Below, piece by piece: positions 32,441 through 47,200 of a stretch of 64,000 nucleotides of DNA (its first letter is position 1; each line of letters begins with the position of its first letter). The translations under genes and the position numbers were made by a program. The stretch is from Volvox africanus. Its lineage: Eukaryota > Chlorophyta > Chlorophyceae > Chlamydomonadales > Volvocaceae. The notes beneath the pieces are model-generated. The model was not told the origin of the DNA. It ran no database searches and worked only from the letters and a program-made list of their open reading frames with translations. Location: the NCBI GenBank assembly GCA_030268105.1, contig BSDZ01000016.1, forward strand, positions 1,061,501-1,125,500, read 5' to 3'.

Positions 32441-35400
32441 CCACCACCAACGCCACTACCGCCACCATCACCACCAACGCCACCAAGGCCACCATCGCCA
32501 CCAACGCCACCAAGGCCACCATCGCCACCAACGCCACCAAGGCAACCAAGGCCACCAACGCCACCAACGCCATCAACGCCACCAACGCCACCAACGCCAC
32601 CGCCACCAACGCTGCAACGCTGCCAACGCCACCATCGCCGTCAAAGCCACGAACACCATAACCGCCGACACCGCCATCAGCACCACCAGCGCCACGTTCG
32701 CCACAAACCGTCACGCAACCACCATCGCCACTACCGCCACCAACGCCACCAGCGCCTCCACCAACGCCACCAACGCCACAACCGCCGACACCGCCATCAG
32801 CACCAGCGCCACGTTCGCCACAAACCGTCACGCCACCACCAACGCCACTACCGCCACTAACGCCACCAACGCAACCAAGGCCACCATCGCAACCAACGCC
32901 ACCAAGGCAACCAAGGCCACCAACGTCACTAACGCCATGAACGCCACCAACACCACCAACGCCACCGCCACCAACGCTGCAACGCCGCCAACGCCACCTA
33001 CACCGTCAAAGCCACCAACGCCATAACCGCCGACACGGCCATCAGCACCACCAGCGCCACGTTCGCCACAAACCGTCACGCCACCACCAACGCCACTACC
33101 GCCACCAACGCCACCAACGCAACCAACGCCTCCAACACCGCCAACACAAACCAACGCCACCAACGCCAAAAACTCCATCAACTCCACCAACGCCACCAAC
33201 GCCACCGCCACCAACGCCGCAATGCCTCAAACACCACCAACGCCATCATCACCGTAATAGCCACCACCGCCACAACCGCTGACACCGCCATCAGCACCAC
33301 CAGCGCCACGTTCGCCACAAACCGTCACGCCGCCACCAACGCCACTACCGCCACCAACGCCACTAACGCCTCCACCAGCGCCATCAACGCCACCGCCACC
33401 AACGCCGCAACGCCTCAAACACCAGCAACGCCAACATCACCATAAAAGCCACCACCGCCACAACCGCCGACACCTCCATCAGCACCACCACCGCCACGTT
33501 CGCAATAAACCGTCACGCCGCCACCAACGCCACTACCGCCACCAACGCCATCAACGCTGCCAAAGCCACCAACGCCTTCACCAACGCCACCAACGCCACA
33601 ACCGCCGACACCGCCATCAGCACCAACGCCACGTTCGCCACAAACCGTCACGCCACCACCAACGCCACTACCGCCACCATCGCCACCAACGCCACCAAGG
33701 CCACCATCGCCTCCAACGCCACCAGCGCCATCAACGCCACCAACGCCACCAACGCCACCGCCACCAACGCTGCAACGCCGCCAACGGCACCTACGCCGTA
33801 AAAGCCACCAACGCCACAACCGCCAACACCGCCATCAGCACCACCAGCGCCACGTTCGCCACAAACCGTAACGCCGCCACCAACGCCACTACCGCCACCA
33901 ACGCCACCAACGCCACCAACGCCTCCAACACCGCCAACACCACCAACGCCACCAACGCCATCAACGCCACCAACGCCACCAACGCCACCGCCACCAACGC
34001 CGCAACGCCTCAAACACCCCCAACGCCAACATCACCGTAAAAGCCACCACCGCCACAACCGCCGACACCGCCATCAGCACCACCAGCGCCACGTTCGCCA
34101 CAAACCGTCACGCCGCCACCAACGCCACTATCGCCACCAAAGCCACCAACGCCACCACCAACGCCACTACCGCCACCAACGCCACCAACGCCCCCACCAA
34201 CGCCACTACCGCCACCAACGCCACCAACGCCTCCAACGCCACCAACGCTTCCAACGCCATCAAGGCCACCAACGCCACCAATGCCACCGCTAGCAACACT
34301 GCAACGCCGCCAACGCCACCAACGCCACCGTCGCCGTCAAAGCCACCACCGCCACAACCGCCGACACCGCCATCAGCACCTCCACGGCCACGTTCGCCAC
34401 AAACCGTCACGCCACCACCAACGCCACTACCGCCACCAACGCCAACAACGCCTCCACCAACGCAACTACTGCCACCAACGCCATCAACGCCTCCAACGCC
34501 ACCAACGCCTCCACCAACGCCACCAACGCCACAACCGCCAACACTGCCATCAGCACCACCAGCGCCACGTTCGCCACAAACCGTCACGCCACCACCATCG
34601 CCACTACCGCCACCAACGCCACCAACGCCACCAACGCCTCCAACACCGCCAACACCACCAACGCCACCGCCACCAACGCCGCAACGCCTCAAACACCAGC
34701 AACGCCAACATCACCATAAAAGCCACCACCGCCACAACCGCCGACACCTCCATCAGCACCACCAGCGCCACGTTCGCCACAAACCGTCACGCCGCCACCA
34801 ATGCCGCTACCGCCACCAACACCACCAACGCCTCCACCAACGCCACTACCGCCACCAACGCCATCAACGCTGCCAAAGCCACCAACGCCATCACCAACGC
34901 CACCAACGCCACAACCGCCGACACCGCCATCAGCACCAGCGCCACGTTCGCCACAAACCGTCACGCCACCACCAACGCCACTACCGCCACCAACGCCACC
35001 ACCGCCACCAAGGCCACCATCGCCACCAACGCCACCAAGGCCACCATCGCCTCCAACGCCACCAGCGCCATCAACGCCACCAACGCCACCAACGCCACCG
35101 CCACCAACGCTGCAACGCCGCCAACGGCACCTACGCCGTAAAAGCCACCAACGCCACAACCGCCAACACTGCCATCAGCACCACCAGCGCCACGTTCGCC
35201 ACAAACCGTCACGCCACCACCATCGCCACTACCGCCACCAACGCCACCAACGCCACCAACACCTCCAACACCGCCAACACCACCAACGCCACCAACGTCA
35301 CCAACGCCACCAACGCCACCAACGCCACCGCCACCAACGCCGCAACGCCTCAAACACCCCCAACGCCAACATCACCGTAAAAGCCACCACCGCCACAACC

Positions 35401-35849
35401 GCTGACACCGCCATCAGCACCACCAGCGCCACGTTCGCCACAAACCGTCACGCCGCCACCAACGCCACTATCGCCAGCAAAGCCACCAACGCCACCACCA
35501 ACGCCACTACCGCCACCAACGCCACCAACGCCCCCACCAACGCCACTTCCGCCACCAACGCCACCAACGCCTCCAACGCCACCAACGCTTCCAACGCCAT
35601 CAACGCCACCAACGCCACCAATGCCACCGCTAGCAACACTGCAACACCGCCAACGCCACCAACGCCACCGTCGCCGTCAAAGCCACCACCGCCACAACCG
35701 CCGACACCGCCATCAGCACCTCCACGGCCACGTTCGCCACAAACCGTCACGCCACCACCAACGCCGCTACCGCCACCAACGCCAACAACGCCTCCACCAA
35801 CGCAACTACTGCCACCAACGCCATCAACGCCTCCAACGCCACCAACGCC

Positions 35850-38800
35850 TCCACCAACGCCACCAATGCCACAACCGGCGACACTGCCATCAGCACCAGC
35901 GCCACGTTCGCCACAAACCGTCACGCCACCACCAACGCCACTACCGCCACCATCGCCACCAACGCCACCAAGGCCACCATCGCCACCAACGCCACCAAGG
36001 CAACCAAGGCCACCAACATCACTAACGCCATTAACACCACCAACACCACCAACGCCACCAACGCCATCAATGCCACCAACGCCACCAACGCCACCGTAAC
36101 CATAGCTGCAACGCCGCCAACGCCACCTACGTTATCAAAGCCAACAACGCCATAACGGCCGACACCGCCATCAGCACCACGAGCGCCACGTTCGCCACAA
36201 ACCGTCACGCCACCACCAACGCCACTACCGCCACTACCCCCACCAACGCCACCAACGCCTCCAACACCGCCAACACCACCAACGCCACCAACGCCATCAA
36301 CGCCTCAAACACCACCAACGCCACCGCCACCAACGCCGCAACGCCTCAAACACCACCAACACCAACATCACCGTAAAAGCCACCACCGCCACAACCGCCG
36401 AAACCACCATCAGCACCACCAGCGCCATGTTCGCCACAAATCGTCACACCGCCACCAACGCCACCAACGCCTCCACCAACGCCACTACCGCCACCAACGC
36501 CATCAACACCGCCAACGCCACCAACGCCTCCACCAACGCCACCAACGCCACAACTGCCGACACCGCCATCAGCACCAGCGCCACGTTCGCCACAAACCGT
36601 CATGCCACCACCAACGCCACTACCGCCACCATCACCACCAACGCCACCAAGGCCACCATCGCCACCAACGCCACCAAGGCCACCATCGCCACCAACGCCA
36701 TCAACGCCACCAACGCCACGAACGCCACCGCCACCAACGCTGCAACGCCGCCAACGCCACCATCGCCGTCAAAGCCACGAACGCCATAACCGCCGACACC
36801 GCCATCAGCACCACCAGCGCCACGTTCGCCACAAACCGTCACGCAACCACCATCGCCACTACCGCCACCAACGCCACCAGCGCCTCCACCAACGCCACCA
36901 ACGCCACAACCGCCGACACCGCCATCAGCACCAGCGCCATGTTCGCTACAAACCGTCACGCCACCACCAACGCCACTACCGCCACCTACGCCACCAACGC
37001 CACCAAGGCCACCATCGCCACCAACGCCACCAAGGCCACCATCGCCTCCAACGCCACCAGCGCCATCAACGCCACCAACGCCACCAACGCCACCGCCACC
37101 AACGCTGCAACGCCGCCAACGCCACCTACGCCGTAAAAGCCACCAACGCCACAACCGCCAACACTGCCATCAGCACCACCAGCGCCACGTTCGCCACAAA
37201 CCGTCACGCCACCACCATCGCCACTACCGCCACAAACGCCACCAACGCCACCAACGCCTCCAACACCGCCAACACCACCAACGCCACCAACGCCATCAAT
37301 GCCACCAACGCCACCAACGCCACCGCCACGAACGCCGCAACGCCTCAATCACCAGCAACGCCAACATCACCATAAAAGCCACCACCGCCACAACCGCCGA
37401 CACCTCCATCAGCACCACCAGCGCCACGTTCGCCACAAACCGTCACGCAACCACCAACGCCGCTACCGCCACCAACGCCACCAACGCCTCCACCAACGCC
37501 ACTACCGCCACCAACGCCATCAACGCCGCCAATGCCACCAACGCCTTCACCAACGCCACCAACGCCACAACCGCCGACACCGCCATCAGCACCAACGCCA
37601 CGTTCGCCACAAACCGTCACGCCACCACCAACGCCACTACCGCCACCATCACCACCAACGCCACCAAGGCCACCATCGCAACCAACGCCACCAAGGCAAC
37701 CAAGGCCACCAACGTCACTAACGCCATGAACGCCACCAACACCACCAACGCCTCCGCCACCAACGCTGCAACGCCGCCAACGCCACCTACACCGTCAAAG
37801 CCACCAACGCCATAACCGCCGACACGGCCATCAGCACCACCAGCGCCACGTTCGCCACAAACCGTCACGCCACCACCAACGCCACTACCGCCACCAACGC
37901 CACCAACGCCACCAACGCCTCCAACACCGCCAACACCACCAACGCCTCCACCAACGCCACCAACGCCACAACCGCCGACACCGCCATCAGCACCAGCGCC
38001 ACGTTCGCCACAAACCGTCACGCCACCACCAACGCCACCAACGCCACCAACGCCACCAACGCCACCAAGGCCACCATCGCCACCAACGCCACCAAGGCCA
38101 CCATCGCCTCCAACGCCACCAGCGCCATCAACGCCACCAACGCCACCAACGCCACCGCCACCAACGCTGCAACGCCGCCAACGGCACCTACGCCGTAAAA
38201 GCCACCAACGCCACAACCGCCAACACCGCCATCAGCACCACCAGCGCCACGTTCGCCACAAACCGTCACGCCACCACCATCGCCACTACCGCCACCAACG
38301 CCACCAACGCCACCAACGCCTCCAACACCGCCAACACCCCAAACACCACCAACGCCATCAACGCCACCAACGCCACCAACGCCACCGCCATCAACGCCAC
38401 CAACGCCACGAACGCCACCGCCACCAACGCTGCAACGCCGCCAACGCCACCATCGCCGTCAAAGCCACGAACGCCATAACCGCCGACACCGCCATCAGCA
38501 CCACCAGCGCCACGTTCGCCACAAACCGTCACGCAACCACCATCGCCACTACCGCCACCAACGCCACCAGCGCCTCCACCAACGCCACCAACGCCACAAC
38601 CGCCGACACCGCCATCAGCACCAGCGCCATGTTCGCTACAAACCGTCACGCCACCACCAACGCCACTACCGCCACCTACGCCACCAACGCCACCAAGGCC
38701 ACCATCGCCACCAACGCCACCAAGGCCACCATCGCCTCCAACGCCACCAGCGCCATCAACGCCACCAACGCCACCAACGCCACCGCCACCAACGCTGCAA

Positions 38801-41090
38801 CGCCGCCAACGCCACCTACGCCGTAAAAGCCACCAACGCCACAACCGCCAACACTGCCATCAGCACCACCAGCGCCACGTTCGCCATAAACCGTCATGCC
38901 ACCACCAACGCCACTACCGCCACCATCACCACCAACGCCACCAAGGCCACCATCGCCACCAACGCCACCAAGGCCACCATCGCCACCAACGCCATCAACG
39001 CCACCAACGCCACGAACGCCACCGCCACCAACGCTGCAACGCCGCCAACGCCACCATCGCCGTCAAAGCCACGAACGCCATAACCGCCGACACCGCCATC
39101 AGCACCACCAGCGCCACGTTCGCCACAAACCGTCACGCAACCACCATCGCCACTCCCGCCACCAGCGCCACCAGCGCCTCCACCAACGCCACTACCGCCA
39201 TCAATGCCATCAACGCCGCCAATGCCACCAACGCCTCCACCAACGCCACCAACGCCATCAACGCCTCCAACGCCACCAACGCCTCCACCAACGCCACCAA
39301 TGCCACAACCGGCGACACTGCCATCAGCACCAGCGCCACGTTCGCCACAAACCGTCACGCCACCACCAACGCCACTACCGCCACCATCGCCACCAACGCC
39401 ACCAAGGCCACCATCGCCACCAACGCAACCAAGGCAACCAAGGCCACCAACATCACTAACGCCATTAACACCACCAACACCACCAACGCCACCAACGCCA
39501 TCAATGCCACCAACGCCACCAACGCCACCGTAACCATAGCTGCAACGCCGCCAACGCCACCTACGTTATCAAAGCCAACAACGCCATAACGGCCGACACC
39601 GCCATCAGCACCACGAGCGCCACGTTCGCCACAAACCGTCACGCCACCACCAACGCCACTACCGCCACTACCCCCACCAACGCCACCAACGCCTCCAACA
39701 CCGCCAACACCACCAACGCCACCAACGCCATCAACGCCTCAAACACCACCAACGCCACCGCCACCAACGCCGCAACGCCTCAAACACCACCAACACCAAC
39801 ATCACCGTAAAAGCCACCACCGCCACAACCGCCGAAACCACCATCAGCACCACCAGCGCCATGTTCGCCACAAATCGTCACACCGCCACCAACGCCACCA
39901 ACGCCTCCACCAACGCCACTACCGCCACCAACGCCATCAACACCGCCAACGCCACCAACGCCTCCACCAACGCCACCAACGCCACAACTGCCGACACCGC
40001 CATCAGCACCAGCGCCACGTTCGCCACAAACCGTCATGCCACCACCAACGCCACTACCGCCACCATCACCACCAACGCCACCAAGGCCACCATCGCCACC
40101 AACGCCACCAAGGCCACCATCGCCACCAACGCCATCAACGCCACCAACGCCACGAACGCCACCGCCACCAACGCTGCAACGCCGCCAACGCCACCATCGC
40201 CGTCAAAGCCACGAACGCCATAACCGCCGACACCGCCATCAGCACCACCAGCGCCACGTTCGCCACAAACCGTCACGCAACCACCATCGCCACTACCGCC
40301 ACCAACGCCACCAGCGCCTCCACCAACGCCACCAACGCCACAACCGCCGACACCGCCATCAGCACCAGCGCCATGTTCGCTACAAACCGTCACGCCACCA
40401 CCAACGCCACTACCGCCACCTACGCCACCAACGCCACCAAGGCCACCATCGCCACCAACGCCACCAAGGCCACCATCGCCTCCAACGCCACCAGCGCCAT
40501 CAACGCCACCAACGCCACCAACGCCACCGCCACCAACGCTGCAACGCCGCCAACGCCACCTACGCCGTAAAAGCCACCAACGCCACAACCGCCAACACTG
40601 CCATCAGCACCACCAGCGCCACGTTCGCCACAAACCGTCACGCCACCACCATCGCCACTACCGCCACAAACGCCACCAACGCCACCAACGCCTCCAACAC
40701 CGCCAACACCACCAACGCCACCAACGCCATCAATGCCACCAACGCCACCAACGCCACCGCCACGAACGCCGCAACGCCTCAATCACCAGCAACGCCAACA
40801 TCACCATAAAAGCCACCACCGCCACAACCGCCGACACCTCCATCAGCACCACCAGCGCCACGTTCGCCACAAACCGTCACGCCGCCACCAACGCCGCTAC
40901 CGCCACCAACGCCACCAACGCCTCCACCAACGCCACTACCGCCACCAACGCCATCAACGCCGCCAATGCCACCAACGCCTTCACCAACGCCACCAACGCC
41001 ACAACCGCCGACACCGCCATCAGCACCAACGCCACGTTCGCCACAAACCGTCACGCCACCACCAACGCCACTACCGCCACCATCACCACC
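35850..41090. repeat. 3,434-bp spaced direct duplication (about 1.8 kb matching)
   Basis: About 35,880-37,650 matches 39,310-41,080 with a constant offset of 3,434. The matching part includes the unusual stretch ACCGTAACCATAGCTGCAAC (36,0xx and 39,5xx) and the ACGTTATCAAAGCC linker. Differences are rare, for example CACGCAACC near 37,446 against CACGCCGCC near 40,880. The material between the copies is other array sequence. Confidence 0.78.
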
Positions 41091-41678
41091 AACGCCACCA
41101 ACGCCTCCAACACCGCCAACACCCCAAACACCACCAACGCCATCAACGCCACCAACGCCACCAACGCCACCGCCATCAACGCCACCAACGCCACGAACGC
41201 CACCGCCACCAACGCTGCAACGCCGCCAACGCCACCATCGCCGTCAAAGCCACGAACGCCATAACCGCCGACACCGCCATCAGCACCACCAGCGCCACGT
41301 TCGCCACAAACCGTCACGCAACCACCATCGCCACTACCGCCACCAACGCCACCAGCGCCTCCACCAACGCCACCAACGCCACAACCGCCGACACCGCCAT
41401 CAGCACCAGCGCCATGTTCGCTACAAACCGTCACGCCACCACCAACGCCACTACCGCCACCTACGCCACCAACGCCACCAAGGCCACCATCGCCACCAAC
41501 GCCACCAAGGCCACCATCGCCTCCAACGCCACCAGCGCCATCAACGCCACCAACGCCACCAACGCCACCGCCACCAACGCTGCAACGCCGCCAACGCCAC
41601 CTACGCCGTAAAAGCCACCAACGCCACAACCGCCAACACTGCCATCAGCACCACCAGCGCCACGTTCGCCACAAACCG

Positions 41679-44600
41679 TCATGCCACCACCAACGCCACT
41701 ACCGCCACCATCACCACCAACGCCACCAAGGCCACCATCGCCACCAACGCCACCAAGGCCACCATCGCCACCAACGCCATCAACGCCACCAACGCCACGA
41801 ACGCCACCGCCACCAACGCTGCAACGCCGCCAACGCCACCATCGCCGTCAAAGCCACGAACGCCATAACCGCCGACACCGCCATCAGCACCACCAGCGCC
41901 ACGTTCGCCACAAACCGTCACGCAACCACCATCGCCACTACCGCCACCAACGCCACCAGCGCCTCCACCAACGCCACCAACGCCACAACCGCCGACACCG
42001 CCATCAGCACCAGCGCCATGTTCGCTACAAACCGTCACGCCACCACCAACGCCACTACCGCCACCTACGCCACCAACGCCACCAAGGCCACCATCGCCAC
42101 CAACGCCACCAAGGCCACCATCGCCTCCAACGCCACCAGCGCCATCAACGCCACCAACGCCACCAACGCCACCGCCACCAACGCTGCAACGCCGCCAACG
42201 CCACCTACGCCGTAAAAGCCACCAACGCCACAACCGCCAACACTGCCATCAGCACCACCAGCGCCACGTTCGCCACAAACCGTCACGCCACCACCATCGC
42301 CACTACCGCCACAAACGCCACCAACGCCACCAACGCCTCCAACACCGCCAACACCACCAACGCCACCAACGCCATCAATGCCACCAACGCCACCAACGCC
42401 ACCGCCAGGAACGCCGCAACGCCTCAATCACCAGCAACGCCAACATCACCATAAAAGCCACCACCGCCACAACCGCCGACACCTCCATCAGCACCACCAG
42501 CGCCACGTTCGCCACAAACCGTCACGCCGCCACCAACGCCGCTACCGCCACCAACGCCACCAACGCCTCCACCAACGCCACTACCGCCACCAACGCCATC
42601 AACGCCGCCAATGCCACCAACGCCTTCACCAACGCCACCAACGCCACAACCGCCGACACCGCCATCAGCACCAACGCCACGTTCGCCACAAACCGTCACG
42701 CCACCACCAACGCCACTACCGCCACCATCACCACCAACGCCACCAAGGCCACCATCGCAACCAACGCCACCAAGGCAACCAAGGCCACCAACGTCACTAA
42801 CGCCATGAACGCCACCAACACCACCAACGCCTCCGCCACCAACGCTGCAACGCCGCCAACGCCACCTACACCGTCAAAGCCACCAACGCCATAACCGCCG
42901 ACACGGCCATCAGCACCACCAGCGCCACGTTCGCCACAAACCGTCACGCCACCACCAACGCCACTACCGCCACCAACGCCACCAACGCCACCAACGCCTC
43001 CAACACCGCCAACACCACCAACGCCTCCACCAACGCCACCAACGCCACAACCGCCGACACCGCCATCAGCACCAGCGCCATGTTCGCTACAAACCGTCAC
43101 GCCACCACCAACGCCACTACCGCCACCTACGCCACCAACGCCACCAAGGCCACCATCGCCACCAACGCCACCAAGGCCACCATCGCCTCCAACGCCACCA
43201 GCGCCATCAACGCCACCAACGCCACCAACGCCACCGCCACCAACGCTGCAACGCCGCCAACGCCACCTACGCCGTAAAAGCCACCAACGCCACAACCGCC
43301 AACACTGCCATCAGCACCACCAGCGCCACGTTCGCCACAAACCGTCATGCCACCACCAACGCCACTACCGCCACCATCACCACCAACGCCACCAAGGCCA
43401 CCATCGCCACCAACGCCACCAAGGCCACCATCGCCACCAACGCCATCAACGCCACCAACGCCACGAACGCCACCGCCACCAACGCTGCAACGCCGCCAAC
43501 GCCACCATCGCCGTCAAAGCCACGAACGCCATAACCGCCGACACCGCCATCAGCACCACCAGCGCCACGTTCGCCACAAACCGTCACGCAACCACCATCG
43601 CCACTACCGCCACCAACGCCACCAGCGCCTCCACCAACGCCACCAACGCCACAACCGCCGACACCGCCATCAGCACCAGCGCCATGTTCGCTACAAACCG
43701 TCACGCCACCACCAACGCCACTACCGCCACCTACGCCACCAACGCCACCAAGGCCACCATCGCCACCAACGCCACCAAGGCCACCATCGCCTCCAACGCC
43801 ACCAGCGCCATCAACGCCACCAACGCCACCAACGCCACCGCCACCAACGCTGCAACGCCGCCAACGCCACCTACGCCGTAAAAGCCACCAACGCCACAAC
43901 CGCCAACACTGCCATCAGCACCACCAGCGCCACGTTCGCCACAAACCGTCACGCCACCACCATCGCCACTACCGCCACAAACGCCACCAACGCCACCAAC
44001 GCCTCCAACACCGCCAACACCACCAACGCCACCAACGCCATCAATGCCACCAACGCCACCAACGCCACCGCCACGAACGCCGCAACGCCTCAATCACCAG
44101 CAACGCCAACATCACCATAAAAGCCACCACCGCCACAACCGCCGACACCTCCATCAGCACCACCAGCGCCACGTTCGCCACAAACCGTCACGCCGCCACC
44201 AACGCCGCTACCGCCACCAACGCCACCAACGCCTCCACCAACGCCACTACCGCCACCAACGCCATCAACGCCGCCAATGCCACCAACGCCTTCACCAACG
44301 CCACCAACGCCACAACCGCCGACACCGCCATCAGCACCAACGCCACGTTCGCCACAAACCGTCACGCCACCACCAACGCCACTACCGCCACCATCACCAC
44401 CAACGCCACCAAGGCCACCATCGCAACCAACGCCACCAAGGCAACCAAGGCCACCAACGTCACTAACGCCATGAACGCCACCAACACCACCAACGCCTCC
44501 GCCACCAACGCTGCAACGCCGCCAACGCCACCTACACCGTCAAAGCCACCAACGCCATAACCGCCGACACGGCCATCAGCACCACCAGCGCCACGTTCGC

Positions 44601-47200
44601 CACAAACCGTCACGCCACCACCAACGCCACTACTGCCACCAACGCCACCAACGCCACCAACGCCTCCAACACCGCCAACACCACCAACGCCTCCACCAAC
44701 GCCACCAACGCCACAACCGCCGACACCGCCATCAGCACCAGCGCCATGTTCGCTACAAACCGTCACGCCACCACCAACGCCACTACCGCCACCTACGCCA
44801 CCAACGCCACCAAGGCCACCATCGCCACCAACGCCACCAAGGCCACCATCGCCTCCAACGCCACCAGCGCCATCAACGCCACCAACGCCACCAACGCCAC
44901 CGCCACCAACGCTGCAACGCCGCCAACGCCACCTACGCCGTAAAAGCCACCAACGCCACAACCGCCAACACTGCCATCAGCACCACCAGCGCCACGTTCG
45001 CCACAAACCGTCATGCCACCACCAACGCCACTACCGCCACCATCACCACCAACGCCACCAAGGCCACCATCGCCACCAACGCCACCAAGGCCACCATCGC
45101 CACCAACGCCATCAACGCCACCAACGCCACGAACGCCACCGCCACCAACGCTGCAACGCCGCCAACGCCACCATCGCCGTCAAAGCCACGAACGCCATAA
45201 CCGCCGACACCGCCATCAGCACCACCAGCGCCACGTTCGCCACAAACCGTCACGCAACCACCATCGCCACTACCGCCACCAACGCCACCAGCGCCTCCAC
45301 CAACGCCACCAACGCCACAACCGCCGACACCGCCATCAGCACCAGCGCCATGTTCGCTACAAACCGTCACGCCACCACCAACGCCACTACCGCCACCTAC
45401 GCCACCAACGCCACCAAGGCCACCATCGCCACCAACGCCACCAAGGCCACCATCGCCTCCAACGCCACCAGCGCCATCAACGCCACCAACGCCACCAACT
45501 GTTGTACCTCTCGTTCGCGTTTGCTCATGAGTATCTGCACGTCTGGAGACTATCGACACCGATGCGCGAGCACTTGCAAGTACAGCAAGGCAAGCGAGAG
45601 CAAACAGAGACAGCGGAAGACTTCAAGACGAAGAGAGATATAACTTACGGTCTTACAGATCGGAATGATGCAATGGACGAAATCGCCGTCAGCGCCGGAA
45701 GTAAGCAATCATCACGCGGCGGTGATTAGCGAAGTTCAGGCTTTAGCTCGGGCTAAGTAGGATATCGTATAGCAATAGTAATGTAGAACACACAAGTGTT
45801 CTCCGGTATCGAATGTCTTATCTAGCTTAGCCGTCCTCGCATCTGTTATACTCGCAGCATCGCAATGCCGTACGATTCACATCAGGAGGCCGATCCTAGA
45901 TGTGACAACCCTACTGCGTCTAGGCGATGTCTATGTATAACAACGTATAAGCCTTTCCGGCATTCGCATGATGCAAGGGTCCGGATAACGATATCCGGTT
46001 GCAGGGCATGCATCGCGACATGTGCGGCGCTCTCAACGTGTGCTTTAATGAAGTAATATTATATCAGATAATATTACTTATCGTTTCATAGCACGAGCAT
46101 AATGCGCACTTCAATGATTCGGTCATTCATGCATGCTAGGCGGATTTGCCATGATGCGATGTCGCGATGGATCAATGACAACATGCCAGATGCATATATA
46201 AATGTATGCGAATACATTTATATCATGCAGATTCATTCATATGTAATGCGTTCATCACAAAGCACTTCGACTCATAGGATCGCGTCGACCTACGCGTCGA
46301 TGGGAAATGAACCGTAGCACAACACCAACGCCACCGCCACCAACGCTGCAACGCCGCCAACGCCACCTACGCCGTAAAAGCCACCAACGCCACAACCGCC
46401 AACACTGCCATCAGCACCACCAGCGCCACGTTCGCCACAAACCGTCACGCCACCACCATCGCCACTACCGCCACAAACGCCACCAACGCCACCAACGCCT
46501 CCAACACCGCCAACACCACCAACGCCACCAACGCCATCAATGCCACCAACGCCACCAACGCCACCGCCACGAACGCCGCAACGCCTCAATCACCAGCAAC
46601 GCCAACATCACCATAAAAGCCACCACCGCCACAACCGCCGACACCTCCATCAGCACCACCAGCGCCACGTTCGCCACAAACCGTCACGCCGCCACCAACG
46701 CCGCTACCGCCACCAACGCCACCAACGCCTCCACCAACGCCACTACCGCCACCAACGCCATCAACGCCGCCAATGCCACCAACGCCTTCACCAACGCCAC
46801 CAACGCCACAACCGCCGACACCGCCATCAGCACCAACGCCACGTTCGCCACAAACCGTCACGCCACCACCAACGCCACTACCGCCACCATCACCACCAAC
46901 GCCACCAAGGCCACCATCGCCACCAACGCCACCAAGGCAACCAAGGCCACCAACGTCACTAACGCCATGAACGCCACCAACACCACCAACGCCTCCGCCA
47001 CCAACGCTGCAACGCCGTCAACGCCACCTACACCGTCAAAGCCACCAACGCCATAACCGCCGACACGGCCATCAGCACCACCAGCGCCACGTTCGCCACA
47101 AACCGTCACGCCACCACCAACGCCACTACCGCCACCAACGCCACCAACGCCACCAACGCCTCCAACACCGCCAACACCACCAACGCCTCCACCAACGCCA
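41679..47200. repeat. 1,666-bp higher-order repeat, interrupted by solo LTR D
   Basis: Equivalent points lie at 41679, 43345 and 45011, all 1,666 apart, and the next lies at 47507. That equals 1,666 plus the 830 bp contributed by LTR D and its duplication. The first two copies differ by single bases (CCAGGAACG near 42,414 against CCACGAACG; CTACCGCC against CTACTGCC near 44,633). The unit before it (40034-41679) is a 1,645-bp variant. Confidence 0.85.
45500..46324 (-). mobile_element. Solo LTR D in the array (825 bp)
   Basis: A complete LTR from TGTTGTACC to GCACAACA with no internal element sequence. It is flanked by CCAAC on both sides (45495-45499, 46325-46329). That pentamer is common in the array, so the duplication is weak evidence alone. 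However, removing the LTR and one copy restores the local 1,666-bp repeat exactly. Three single-base indels against the 824-bp copies give 825 bp. It shares several variants with LTR E (for example TATCGTATAG and AATGTATGCGAATAC), so D and E form one subfamily. It is oriented like elements 1 and 2. Confidence 0.92.

Larger units (their letters stand above)
15183..45499. repeat. Minisatellite array, segment II (30.3 kb)
   Basis: Continuation of the 9-bp array with several superimposed higher-order repeats. Two recurrent linkers interrupt the 9-mer rhythm. One contains GCTGCAACGCCGCC and ends in GCCATAACCGCC; the other contains GCAACGCCTCAAAC and ends in ACCGTAAAAGCC. They hold nearly all the stop triplets and shift the codon phase of what follows. 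No gene-like sequence, intron-exon pattern or promoter is seen anywhere in it. Confidence 0.93.

Noticed and set aside
15183..45499. CRISPR array
   Set aside because: Repeats and the sequence between them are both low-complexity 9-mers, there are no unique spacers, and the context is eukaryotic.
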